Positions 8,021-15,941 of a stretch of 64,000 bases of DNA are shown in pieces; the stretch's first letter is position 1; each line of letters begins with the position of its first letter. Where the stretch lies: positions 1 through 64,000 of the forward strand of contig NZ_DLFW01000038.1 of assembly GCF_002482385.1 (NCBI RefSeq), read 5' to 3'. The DNA is from Dysgonomonas sp. UBA7710 (GTDB lineage: Bacteria > Bacteroidota > Bacteroidia > Bacteroidales > Dysgonomonadaceae). A program made the position numbers and the translations under genes. The notes under the pieces are model-generated. The model did not search any database. It was not told the origin of the DNA and was given only the letters and a program-made list of their open reading frames with translations.

Positions 8021-8050
8021 CAAAAGTAATACTTTTTTGAATAAAACAAA
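8021..8050 (-). promoter_or_regulatory. Promoter of the pheA operon
   Basis: TTTG at 8050-8047 (-33) and TACTTTTG at 8028-8021 (-7, TAnnTTTG) are 18 bases apart, matching the Bacteroidetes sigma-ABfr promoter. It lies 28 bases upstream of the leader-peptide ATG. Other leftward sequence in this gap (7993-8106) is AT-rich without further recognisable signals. Confidence 0.65.
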
Positions 8051-8106
8051 CATTTTGTCTTTTTTATTTCAAAAATTTAAAAATAAGTAAATCCCCGTAT
8101 CCTCCG

Positions 8107-8562
8107 TTATCTCCATTTAGGATCGTAAAGAACCCGCTCCCCATCAGCAGAACTATACTGATTCAGTGAATCTTCCCTTGACTGAATAACCATATAAATC
8201 ATTGTTTCATCAGAAGAATTACGCAGGCATCTCTTTCCTGCCGGTGATATTCTCACCACACTGCCTTCCGTTATGGGAAAGCAATCCTCATCTACCTGAA
8301 AATCACCGGACCCTTTTAATATGATATAAGTCTCTTCATTTTGTTTATGGATATGAAAATAGGAAAGATCTGTTCTTGGGGGTAGCATCTGAAATGAGAT
8401 TTCAGTACCTGTCGCACCTGTCGCTTCTTTCAGGAAAACCTTGCCTGTTATCTCCTGCCTATTCCTGGGATGAATAAGTGAATACTCATTCAAATTATCT
8501 AAACCGCCGATATTAATTGCCGTATAATTTTCATTTTCTGAGATTCGCTTAACTTCTTTCAT
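8107..8562 (-). CDS. Cupin-domain protein
   Basis: Small soluble protein of 151 residues with a single cupin beta-barrel in its middle. The metal-site pattern is FHIHKQNEETYIILKGSGDF (His-x-His ... Glu) in the first cupin motif, with a looser second motif around EGSVVRISPAGKRCLRN, where the expected second-motif histidine appears to be absent. Proteins of this kind may be small dioxygenases, isomerases or sugar-binding proteins; nothing here fixes the substrate. No signal peptide. The gene is 28 bases downstream of the GH25 lysozyme gene on the same strand and may share its transcript. Confidence 0.75.
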   Translation of the reverse strand: MKEVKRISENENYTAINIGGLDNLNEYSLIHPRNRQEITGKVFLKEATGATGTEISFQMLPPRTDLSYFHIHKQNEETYIILKGSGDFQVDEDCFPITEGSVVRISPAGKRCLRNSSDETMIYMVIQSREDSLNQYSSADGERVLYDPKWR

Positions 8563-8590
8563 ATAGTTCAGTTCTTATTTTCAAAATAAC

Positions 8591-9340
8591 TTATTCACTT
8601 ACAACAGCTTTTCTATTTAAAAGTTTTTCAAATTCTTCACGGCTTCCATTGAAGGCATTCAGGTCGACCGGGGTATCTATGCCGTCTATCCGCCCCCGGT
8701 TCGAGAATTGCCAGAACAGCCAGTCACGGCCATCAGGTAAATTGGGTTTTGCGATAATATCACGTATCCAGATCGGATTATCCGGGAATTGGTGTTGCAG
8801 ATAATTTTTATAGAATTCATTTGTAGTATAAATAATCACCTTGCGTTGATAATGGTCCTCTATAATCTCAAAGTAGTTGGCTATTTCAGCGATTAGATCC
8901 TCCTTCCGGTTTGCAGGACTACAATTGCCACCGTACTCCAGATCGACAATAGGTGGTAAATCTATACTATCACGAGGGACGTAGTGTATATAATTCCGGG
9001 CTTGCTCCTCTCCGTCTTTACAAAAAGTAAAGAAATGATAGGCTCCCGACAGTATCTTATTCTGACGGGCTTCGCGCCAGTTAAGTTGAAACATGGAATC
9101 TTTATGATTGCCTCCTTCTGTGGCTTTGATAAAGGCAAACTGAACCTTTTTCTTATCCAGCTTATCCCACTCTATCTCTTGCTGGTGATGTGAAACATCA
9201 ATACCCTGTACCGGATAATCTTTAAAAGACGGATAATTCAAACGGATGTATCCATTCATAAAAGCCACGTATACTCCGGCACAGATAAAAACAATCATGG
9301 CCAATACAATAAGGGAATACAGTGTAACTTTTACTTTCAT
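8591..9340 (-). CDS. GH25-family lysozyme, membrane-anchored
   Basis: Glycoside hydrolase family 25 protein of 249 residues with an N-terminal membrane segment (about 7-29), so probably periplasmic and tethered. Active-site signatures are GIDVSHHQ (D48), FAFIKATEGG (E75) and IVDLEYGG (D133, E135). Family members are N-acetylmuramidases that cut peptidoglycan between MurNAc and GlcNAc. The single domain has no additional cell-wall-binding repeats. It could remodel the cell's own wall or act on other bacteria; no secretion or immunity genes are adjacent, so self-remodelling is more likely. Confidence 0.88.
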   Translation of the reverse strand: MKVKVTLYSLIVLAMIVFICAGVYVAFMNGYIRLNYPSFKDYPVQGIDVSHHQQEIEWDKLDKKKVQFAFIKATEGGNHKDSMFQLNWREARQNKILSGAYHFFTFCKDGEEQARNYIHYVPRDSIDLPPIVDLEYGGNCSPANRKEDLIAEIANYFEIIEDHYQRKVIIYTTNEFYKNYLQHQFPDNPIWIRDIIAKPNLPDGRDWLFWQFSNRGRIDGIDTPVDLNAFNGSREEFEKLLNRKAVVSE

Positions 9341-9386
9341 TGGTACTTATTTAAACCGGATAACGAAGTTATGATTAATTTTTCTT

Positions 9387-9415
9387 TTTGTATGTTATAT
9401 TTTTATATATATTTG
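9387..9415 (+). promoter_or_regulatory. Promoter of the dispanin-like gene
   Basis: TTTG (9387-9390) and TATATTTG (9408-9415) are 17 bases apart, a good match to the Bacteroidetes -33/-7 pair, 40 bases before the ATG at 9456. Confidence 0.55.
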
Positions 9416-9455
9416 ACCAGTATTAACAAACTTTTTTAATAATAATATCATAACC

Positions 9456-9851
9456 ATGACAGAATTTAGCAACCAAGGTTATCAAGAACCTGCTCAAGAA
9501 GCTAACAGTTGGGAAAACCCGGCTAAACCACCAAGACCAAATAATAACTTGATTTTAGCTATCATCGCTACAGTTGTAAGTTTGATAACCTGCTGCGGAT
9601 ATGTCAGTTGTATCGGTTTTATCCTCGGTATTATTGCCATAGTATTCTCCACTCAGGTAGATTCCAAATATTTTGCCGGAGATTATGCCGGGGCAGAGAG
9701 CGCTGCCAAGAATGCTAAATTATTGTCATTAATAGCCATAGGTACAATTGTTCTGTCAATTGTCTGGATTATTGTTTCTATCATATTGGCAGGTGGTATT
9801 TCTGCTATCATGGAGCAATATCAGACTATGATGGATCAGTACGGAGCTTAA
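9456..9851 (+). CDS. CD225/dispanin-family two-helix membrane protein
   Basis: Protein of 131 residues. It has an N-terminal polar, proline-rich tail (1-30), a first hydrophobic segment (32-64) containing a CC pair, a conserved short loop with VDSKYFAGDYAGAESAAKNAK, and a second hydrophobic segment (89-113). This is the layout of the CD225/dispanin (interferon-induced transmembrane-like) family, common in Bacteroidota as small inner-membrane proteins of unknown role. It is followed by a terminator and then, directly, by a DUF2752 gene, a frequent partner of such genes. No catalytic residues are visible. Confidence 0.78.
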   Translation: MTEFSNQGYQEPAQEANSWENPAKPPRPNNNLILAIIATVVSLITCCGYVSCIGFILGIIAIVFSTQVDSKYFAGDYAGAESAAKNAKLLSLIAIGTIVLSIVWIIVSIILAGGISAIMEQYQTMMDQYGA

Positions 9852-9880
9852 TAGCTACTAAATTTAAATATTATAATACA

Positions 9881-9916
9881 GAAAGGTAATTTCAATGGAA
9901 TTACCTTTCCTTTTTT
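9881..9916 (+). terminator. Terminator abutting the next start codon
   Basis: GAAAGGTAATT (9881-9891) pairs perfectly with AATTACCTTTC (9899-9909) around a 7-base loop, followed by C and six T. The ATG of the DUF2752 gene begins at the base after the T run (9917). Confidence 0.8.
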
Positions 9917-10324
9917 ATGAAGAAGTATATACTGCTTATATCAGCCATTTTATTCCCGATCGTTATTATAGTCGTTTATTATGCAATCTATAATATGGCG
10001 GGAGACAACGCGCCCTGTACATTCAAAGCGGCTACCGGATTAGAATGTCCCGGATGCGGCGGACAACGGGCTTTGCATTTCCTATTGCATGGAGATATAT
10101 CAGAGGCTTTACGCTATAATATATTCTTTATCGTAGCGGGACCCTTTCTGGCTTACTTCTACTATCTGGCTGTAAGGGTTTATATACTCGGGCAGGAAAA
10201 GTATCTGAAAAGCTTTGTATTCAAACCCTGGTTCGGATATACACTTCTGATTACAGTTATCCTGTTTTTCATCCTGAGAAATATCCCTCTCTGGCCGTTT
10301 ACCTATCTGGCTCCTCCCCCATAA
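9917..10324 (+). CDS. DUF2752 membrane protein
   Basis: Protein of 135 residues with three hydrophobic segments (about 4-26, 70-90 and 108-125). The family hallmark CPGCGGQR is at 44-51, followed by a His-containing stretch and EALRYN. The paired cysteines after the first helix suggest metal or redox chemistry at the membrane surface, but the family has no assigned function. The start codon sits immediately after the T run of a strong terminator, so translation needs read-through from the dispanin-like gene or an unrecognised promoter. Starting at the next Met (residue 27) would remove the first helix, so the ATG at 9917 is preferred. Confidence 0.8.
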   Translation: MKKYILLISAILFPIVIIVVYYAIYNMAGDNAPCTFKAATGLECPGCGGQRALHFLLHGDISEALRYNIFFIVAGPFLAYFYYLAVRVYILGQEKYLKSFVFKPWFGYTLLITVILFFILRNIPLWPFTYLAPPP

Positions 10325-10350
10325 AGAAGTGGCACCAGCCTTCACATATT

Positions 10351-11472
10351 TCAGAGCACTTTTTTAAACCTTTCGAGAAACTCTTTTGCCTGTTCTATTG
10401 TCAGGCAAAGCGGAGGCAGTAAACGAAATACGTGTGTACCTGTAGCTCCGGTAAAAACTTTTTCTTCAAATAAAAGCTTCGTCCGTTTTTCTTTTATAGG
10501 CTCGTCAAACTCCATACCTATCATAAGCCCGCGTCCGCGTACTTCTTTTATCTGAGGGAATTTTCTAAGTTCTTCCATCAGGAATTCGCCGACATTGTAA
10601 GCGTTTTCGATAAGCTTCTCATTCTTCATTATGTCAAGTACTGCGATAGCTGCCGCACAAGCCAGATGATTCCCCCCGAATGTGGTTCCCAATTGTCCGT
10701 ATACAGCTTTAAACATCGGATTAATCAAAACTCCCGACATCGGGAAGCCGTTACCGATACCTTTAGCAACAGTTATCAGGTCGGCTTGTATTTCCGCATA
10801 CTGATGGGCGAAAAATTTACCGCTGCGGCCATATCCGGATTGTATCTCATCCAGAATCAGGATAGTTCCTGTTTCGGTACAAACTTCGCGAAGTTCTTTC
10901 AGGAAATCATCGTATGGTATTTGGATGCCTGCAACGCCCTGAATACCTTCTATAATAACAGAGCAATATTCTTTTGTGGCCAACTCCTTCTTTACAAATT
11001 CAATATCATTAAAGGGAGCGAACACTACATTCTCCGACTGATTTACAGGCGCTGAATACGCAGGGATATCCGTTGTGGCAACAGTAACCGAAGTACGTCC
11101 GTGAAACGCTTTCTTAAACGAGAGTACTTTCATGCGTCCATTATGGAACGAAGCCAGTTTTATTGCATTCTCGTTTGCTTCCGCGCCTGAGTTTACAAGA
11201 AACAGAAAATAATCGGGATAACCGCATTGTTCCCCCATCTTTTGCGCCAGTTCCTGTTGCAGCTTATTTATTACAGAATTGGAATAGAACCCGAGTTTAT
11301 TCAACTGCTCTGTAAGTTTGGCCACATAGTAAGGATGTGTATGCCCCACCGATATTACAGCATGGCCTCCGTAAAGGTCTAAGTATTCATTACCCTTATC
11401 GTCATACACATAACATCCTTTACCTTCCACGACATTGATGTCGAACAGCGGAAATACATCGAATAGTTTCAT
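10351..11472 (-). CDS. argD: Acetyl-/succinylornithine aminotransferase
   Basis: Class III PLP aminotransferase of 373 residues. It has SGAEANE (95-101), DEIQSGYGRSG (208-218) and the PLP lysine K237 in VAKGIGNGFP. It converts an N-acylated glutamate semialdehyde to the N-acylated ornithine in arginine synthesis. In Bacteroides the pathway uses N-succinyl intermediates, so succinylornithine may be the real product here (inference). The gene follows the MutS-like gene by only 7 bases on the same strand and is the last gene of the arginine cluster. Confidence 0.9.
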   Translation of the reverse strand: MKLFDVFPLFDINVVEGKGCYVYDDKGNEYLDLYGGHAVISVGHTHPYYVAKLTEQLNKLGFYSNSVINKLQQELAQKMGEQCGYPDYFLFLVNSGAEANENAIKLASFHNGRMKVLSFKKAFHGRTSVTVATTDIPAYSAPVNQSENVVFAPFNDIEFVKKELATKEYCSVIIEGIQGVAGIQIPYDDFLKELREVCTETGTILILDEIQSGYGRSGKFFAHQYAEIQADLITVAKGIGNGFPMSGVLINPMFKAVYGQLGTTFGGNHLACAAAIAVLDIMKNEKLIENAYNVGEFLMEELRKFPQIKEVRGRGLMIGMEFDEPIKEKRTKLLFEEKVFTGATGTHVFRLLPPLCLTIEQAKEFLERFKKVL

Positions 11473-11479
11473 TGTTGAT

Positions 11480-12826
11480 TTATATATTATTTATTTCTTT
11501 AATTGTTTCTATTAAGTTCTCTTTCCGGATAATGTACATTCCTAACCTGACCGGCGAAATTCCGTCTTTCAGCTTATATGTGTAGACAGGATGTCCGTCC
11601 TGTTCGAGAATCTCGAAATAAGAAAATTCTATATTCTTATTGGCTTCCAGCTCTTTGGTCACTTCTACAATATGGGAAGATATAACAAAGAACGAACTTT
11701 TCACCTCCGTAAATGCATTCACTACAGCCAATGTGCCGTCATAAGCATCTTTCACATTTGTACCCCTGAATAATTCATCGAAGATCACCAGCATATTCCG
11801 ATGTGTTTTCAGCTGACGGGCAACATCCTTGATACGCATCACCTCTGCATAAAAATGGCTGTAACCGGAACTCAGGTTGTCGGAAATATTAATTGTAGTA
11901 CACAATCCCGACAATATACTCAAAGTCATCCTCTTTGCAGGAACAGGGAATCCCACATGCGCCAGATATGCTGACAATCCCAGCGCTTTCAAGAAAGTGG
12001 ATTTCCCCGCCATATTCGGCCCCGATATAAATAACAGGTTCGATGGCTTTTCAAAGCCCATATCATTTGGAATAGCCTCTTCTACAAAGGGATGGTATAA
12101 ACCATCTATCTCCAGCCGGTTATTATCGGCCGGAAGCATTTCGGCATACGACAGTCCGTATTTATCAGCGGCTTTTGCAATGGATAGAAAAGCATCGTAT
12201 TCGTATATAAGGTCAAGAAAGAAGAGAATATCTTTTTTGTGAGTATAGCGAAACATATAATCGAGCCGGGATGTCTCATAAGAAGGTATTTTCCGCCCCA
12301 ATTTAATGATGCCGGCATAGTCGTCCGAAGAAAATATTTCCAAGACCTTTTCGTTATTCTTTTCCAGCAATTTCGGATAATTATTTTCCTTAAACTTATC
12401 TGCCAAAACATGGGAAAAAGCATATATTGTTTTCAACAGGTCGACAGTAGAGCCAACTCCTTTCTTTACCAAATAGTACTCGGTATTCGTACTTATCCTG
12501 TCCATTATCATCCTCTCCAGGGCTGTAAACCATGTAGGAATACGTGTCGGATAATCACCATGCCGGATATAATATTCTGTAAAATCAAGAGAATCTTTAT
12601 CCACGCTCAGGCCTTCGGGCAAATATTTCTGAAAGAACGCGATTGTGTCTGTCCGTTCGGTTATCTTTTCCAGATCGGTCAGAGGATTGGACAAAAAATT
12701 ATAGAGTATCCTCCTGCCACCATAACACTGAGTGTGATTAAACAGGCTGAATACAGACGTACCGTCTTTGACTGTGTCAAAGATTTCAAGGTCTTTCAGG
12801 GTTTGGGAGTCTACTTCAAATTTCAT
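11480..12826 (-). CDS. MutS-like ATPase lacking the mismatch-binding domain
   Basis: Protein of 448 residues with a lever/core region (about 10-240) and a MutS family ATPase domain V. Walker A is SGPNMAGKST (268-277), Walker B is IFDELFRGT, and the downstream SSHIVEV segment is present. There is no N-terminal mismatch-recognition domain (no Phe-x-Glu) and no C-terminal Smr nuclease, and it is half the length of MutS. It is therefore unlikely to be the canonical repair protein; a role in DNA structure binding or recombination control is possible. It sits inside the arginine cluster between argC and argD, an odd location. Confidence 0.82.
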   Translation of the reverse strand: MKFEVDSQTLKDLEIFDTVKDGTSVFSLFNHTQCYGGRRILYNFLSNPLTDLEKITERTDTIAFFQKYLPEGLSVDKDSLDFTEYYIRHGDYPTRIPTWFTALERMIMDRISTNTEYYLVKKGVGSTVDLLKTIYAFSHVLADKFKENNYPKLLEKNNEKVLEIFSSDDYAGIIKLGRKIPSYETSRLDYMFRYTHKKDILFFLDLIYEYDAFLSIAKAADKYGLSYAEMLPADNNRLEIDGLYHPFVEEAIPNDMGFEKPSNLLFISGPNMAGKSTFLKALGLSAYLAHVGFPVPAKRMTLSILSGLCTTINISDNLSSGYSHFYAEVMRIKDVARQLKTHRNMLVIFDELFRGTNVKDAYDGTLAVVNAFTEVKSSFFVISSHIVEVTKELEANKNIEFSYFEILEQDGHPVYTYKLKDGISPVRLGMYIIRKENLIETIKEINNI

Positions 12827-12832
12827 AATTGT

Positions 12833-13275
12833 AAGTATTAAGTTGTGAGTAATAAGTAATAAGTCAGGATACTACCGACTTCCTTACAGCACTGATAAAA
12901 GCTATAAACATGGCTTTCAATTCATTCATTTCACATTCCAACATCAAATAATCTTCATCTTTCAAATAATCCAACTCTTTTGCTAACAATATATAATAAA
13001 TATTTTCATTCAATGAGCCTAAAGCTATATTTAAGAATTGGACAAAATCAGGTTTTGTGTTCCTTCCAGCACCTTCTGCAATATTTGCAGGAACAGAAAT
13101 TATAGAACGTCTGAGTTGCGAAGTTAAACCATAAGTCTCTTCTTTTGGAAAAGAAAGCGATACTTTGTATATCATTAGAGTCAAAATATGAACCTTTTCC
13201 ATATTTTAAGACTATGAAAATCTTGCATATTTTGTCCTTTCTTACTTTTTACTCATTACTCACAACTTAATACTT
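12833..13275. mobile_element. IVS-like element: S23 gene between perfect inverted repeats
   Basis: AAGTATTAAGTTGTGAGTAAT at 12833-12853 (21 bases) is repeated perfectly in inverted orientation at 13255-13275, enclosing one four-helix-bundle gene. Both ends continue as 7-base words (AAGTAAT, GAGTAAA). The transcript could fold the ends into a long stem, like intervening sequences of 23S rRNA that encode the same protein family, but here the element sits between argC and a MutS-like gene. Mobility is inferred; no transposase or target duplication was seen. Confidence 0.6.
12864..13202 (-). CDS. Four-helix-bundle protein (S23 / rRNA intervening-sequence family)
   Basis: Protein of 112 residues, all-helical in appearance. 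The family signature is SFPKEETYGLTSQLRRSI (17-34), then VPANIAEGAGR (38-48) and FLNIALGSLNE. Members are encoded inside 23S rRNA intervening sequences, as accessory variability determinants of retroelements, or as orphans as here. They form pentameric bundles that bind nucleic acid, but the orphan forms have no known job. The gene is flanked by a perfect 21-bp inverted repeat and interrupts an arginine gene cluster. Confidence 0.85.
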   Translation of the reverse strand: MEKVHILTLMIYKVSLSFPKEETYGLTSQLRRSIISVPANIAEGAGRNTKPDFVQFLNIALGSLNENIYYILLAKELDYLKDEDYLMLECEMNELKAMFIAFISAVRKSVVS

Positions 13276-13277
13276 TT

Positions 13278-14246
13278 CTAAAAAGCCGAAGCTTTCATCT
13301 TCAACCCTTCTGTTTCGTCTAATCCGAATATCAGGTTCATATTATGTACTGCCTGTCCCGACGCACCTTTTACCAGATTATCTATGCAGGAAAGGATAAG
13401 CAGCTTATTCCCGTGCTTTTCCAAATGCAAGATACACTTATTTGTATTTACCACCTGCTTGAGATCTATATTTTTATTGGAGACAACGACAAAAGGACTT
13501 TCCTTGTAAAAATCCTGATATAATTTCGCGGCCTCTTCAATAGTTCCGTCAAATTTCAGATAAGTAGAAACAAATATACCTCTGGTGAAATTACCACGGA
13601 CAGGTATAAAGTTAATATCTTCTGTAAAACCGGTCTGTAACTGAGTTAAGGACTGGCGTATCTCGGTCAGGTGCTGATGTTCGAAAGCCTTGTAAACAGA
13701 GATATTATTCTCCCGCCAACTGAAATGGGAGGTTGCCGACGGCTTTACTCCCGCCCCGGTGGAGCCTGTGATAGCATTCACATGGATTTCCGTATTCAGC
13801 AATCCGGCCTTCGCCAGTGGCAACAGGCCTAACTGTATGGCTGTGGCAAAACATCCGGGATTAGCGATATAAGATGATTTCCGTATCTCTTCTTTATTCA
13901 GTTCCGGTAAGCCGTAAATGAATTTATTTCCTTCGGCTTTGTGTCTGTAGTCGGTAGACAGGTCTATAATTTTCAGATGTCCGGGGATCTCATTCGTTTC
14001 CAGAAACTTCTTGGTATCACCGTGCGCCGTACAAAAGAATAAAACGTCTATTTTATCGTAAGGCAACTGGTCGGTAAAGTTCATATCCGTATCGCCTAAC
14101 AATCCGCTATGTACATCCGTGAGTTTATTACCCGCGTTACTTGTACTGTTTACAAATACCAATTCCACCTGCGGATGATTGATTAATATCCTTATCAGTT
14201 CTCCGGCAGTGTAGCCGGCTCCCCCTATAATTCCTGCTTTTATCAT
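13278..14246 (-). CDS. argC: N-acetyl-gamma-glutamyl-phosphate reductase
   Basis: Protein of 322 residues with an N-terminal NADP-binding motif GIIGGAGYTAGEL (5-17) and the catalytic cysteine C132 in YIANPGCFATA. It reduces N-acyl-glutamyl phosphate to the semialdehyde in arginine biosynthesis. In Bacteroidales the acyl group may be succinyl rather than acetyl. Length and motifs are complete. It lies 480 bases downstream of argG, separated by a spacer packed with 7-base and 8-base repeat words, and upstream of the S23 element. Confidence 0.92.
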   Translation of the reverse strand: MIKAGIIGGAGYTAGELIRILINHPQVELVFVNSTSNAGNKLTDVHSGLLGDTDMNFTDQLPYDKIDVLFFCTAHGDTKKFLETNEIPGHLKIIDLSTDYRHKAEGNKFIYGLPELNKEEIRKSSYIANPGCFATAIQLGLLPLAKAGLLNTEIHVNAITGSTGAGVKPSATSHFSWRENNISVYKAFEHQHLTEIRQSLTQLQTGFTEDINFIPVRGNFTRGIFVSTYLKFDGTIEEAAKLYQDFYKESPFVVVSNKNIDLKQVVNTNKCILHLEKHGNKLLILSCIDNLVKGASGQAVHNMNLIFGLDETEGLKMKASAF

Positions 14247-14301
14247 AGTTCTATTTTTTATTTCAGAAGCTTTTTACAAATATTTTCATGGTTTTCCTTA
14301 T

Positions 14302-14700
14302 AGGGCATACCCTCCTTACTTTTTCTTAAATAAACAATATTCTCTCGCAAAGGCGCAAAAGGTAACAAAAGTAACAGATATATCAGTAAACAGTTATCAG
14401 TAAACAACTGGTATCTCGTGTCTTGTCTACTCGTATCTCATATAACTTTCAACTTATTACTTAAAATTTACTACTTGTTAAAAGGTAACAAAGGTTACAC
14501 TATTTACAGTGAACAGTTATCAGTCATCAATTAACAACTGGTAAAATATAAAAACTTTGCGCCTTTGCGTCTTTGCGTGAAACAAAATAAGACGCCAGCC
14601 AACTTGTAACTCGTAACTATTTCAAAAAGGTAACAAAAGTAACAGTATTTTCAATTTTAAATACTTGTTACCTTTGCTCTGTCCCATACGCTTATGGCCA
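14302..14700. repeat. Modular repeat spacer between argG and argC
   Basis: No gene is visible in 14247-14725. From 14384 to 14479 the sequence reads as 7-base words (CAGTAAA CAGTTAT CAGTAAA ... TATCTCG ... TATAACT TTCAACT TATTACT), ending in TTGTTAAAAGGTAACA (14475-14490). A 32-base stretch (14425-14456) is identical to 41089-41120. Three 8-base words CTTTGCGC/CTTTGCGT/CTTTGCGT occupy 14555-14578, and 14556-14569 is the perfect inverted partner of 14346-14359. Further GTAACAAAAGTAACA-like words run to about 14690. Confidence 0.7.
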
Positions 14701-14725
14701 TTATATAGATAAACGAAAAATGTAT

Positions 14726-15931
14726 TTACAACTCTTTCCCGTTCTTTTTCTGTACACTATGATATATCTTATTTGTCATAGCATAAATTTTTGTAAAGCC
14801 TTTCGCATCATCCGATGTCCATGCCTTATTCACTTCGCCGTACTCTCCGAAATCGGCTTTCATCAGGTCGAAATCACTTTCCACTCCAATCAGCACGTAA
14901 TGATATGGCATAAGTTTAATACTTACACGCCCTGTTACATTTTGCTGCGAACTCGATAAGAAAGCCTCTATATCACGCATAACGGGTTCCAGATATTGTG
15001 CTTCATGAAGAAACATTCCGTACCAGTTACCTACCTGCTCTTTCCAATACTGTTGCCATTTGGTTAGTGTATGCTTTTCCAGCATTTTGTGCGCATTGAT
15101 AATCACCAGTGGAGCCGCGGCTTCAAAGCCCACACGTCCCTTTATGCCGATAATAGTATCACCTATATGCATATCGCGCCCTATAGCATAAGCCGATGTA
15201 ATCTCTTCTATTTTCTGGATAGCTTTTACCTTATCAGCATATTTTTCACCGTTTACGGCTGCTATTTCACCTTCTTCGAAATCAATCGTAAGAACTTCCT
15301 GTCCTTGTTTCTTCAATTGGGATGGATAGGCTTCTTCCGGTAAAGTCTGCTCTGACTTCAGCGTTTCCTTGCCACCTATGCTTGTGCCCCAAAGACCTTT
15401 ATTAATGGAATATACCATTTTTGTAAAATCGGCTTCATACCCATGTTCTTTCAGATAATTGATTTCATATTCACGGGTAAGGATCATATCGCGGGTAGGT
15501 GTAATAATCTCAATGCCGGGAGCAAGCACATCAAATGTCAGGTCGAAGCGAACCTGATCGTTTCCTGCTCCTGTGCTACCATGAGCAACAGCGTCAGCAC
15601 CTATTTCCTTTGCATAATTGATAATGGCTATGGCCTGGAATATACGTTCCGAGCTGACCGAAATCGGATATGTGCCATTACGCAATACATTTCCGAAAAT
15701 CATATACTTGATGCTCTTTTCGTAATATTCCTGTGTTATGTCGAGGCTTACATGCTTTACAGCACCTAATTTATACGCTTTTTCCTCTATAACTTTCAGT
15801 TCTTCGGGGGTGAAACCTCCTGTGTTGGCTATGGCTGTATATACATCATATCCCATATCAGCGGACAGATATTTTGCACAAAACGATGTATCTAATCCTC
15901 CACTGAATGCTAAAACGACTTTCTTTTTCAT
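14726..15931 (-). CDS. argG: Argininosuccinate synthase
   Basis: Protein of 401 residues starting KKKVVLAFSGGLDTS, with the PP-loop at 9-16. It condenses citrulline and aspartate using ATP to give argininosuccinate. The sequence is complete and of normal length. It follows the GNAT gene by 10 bases on the same strand in the order argR-GNAT-argG, so it should be controlled from the argR promoter. The downstream 480-base repeat spacer may separate it transcriptionally from argC. Confidence 0.93.
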   Translation of the reverse strand: MKKKVVLAFSGGLDTSFCAKYLSADMGYDVYTAIANTGGFTPEELKVIEEKAYKLGAVKHVSLDITQEYYEKSIKYMIFGNVLRNGTYPISVSSERIFQAIAIINYAKEIGADAVAHGSTGAGNDQVRFDLTFDVLAPGIEIITPTRDMILTREYEINYLKEHGYEADFTKMVYSINKGLWGTSIGGKETLKSEQTLPEEAYPSQLKKQGQEVLTIDFEEGEIAAVNGEKYADKVKAIQKIEEITSAYAIGRDMHIGDTIIGIKGRVGFEAAAPLVIINAHKMLEKHTLTKWQQYWKEQVGNWYGMFLHEAQYLEPVMRDIEAFLSSSQQNVTGRVSIKLMPYHYVLIGVESDFDLMKADFGEYGEVNKAWTSDDAKGFTKIYAMTNKIYHSVQKKNGKEL

Positions 15932-15941
15932 ATATGTTATG

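Noticed and set aside
12833..14700. CRISPR array
   Set aside because: The repeats are 7-8 base words without regular long spacers, and no cas genes are present.
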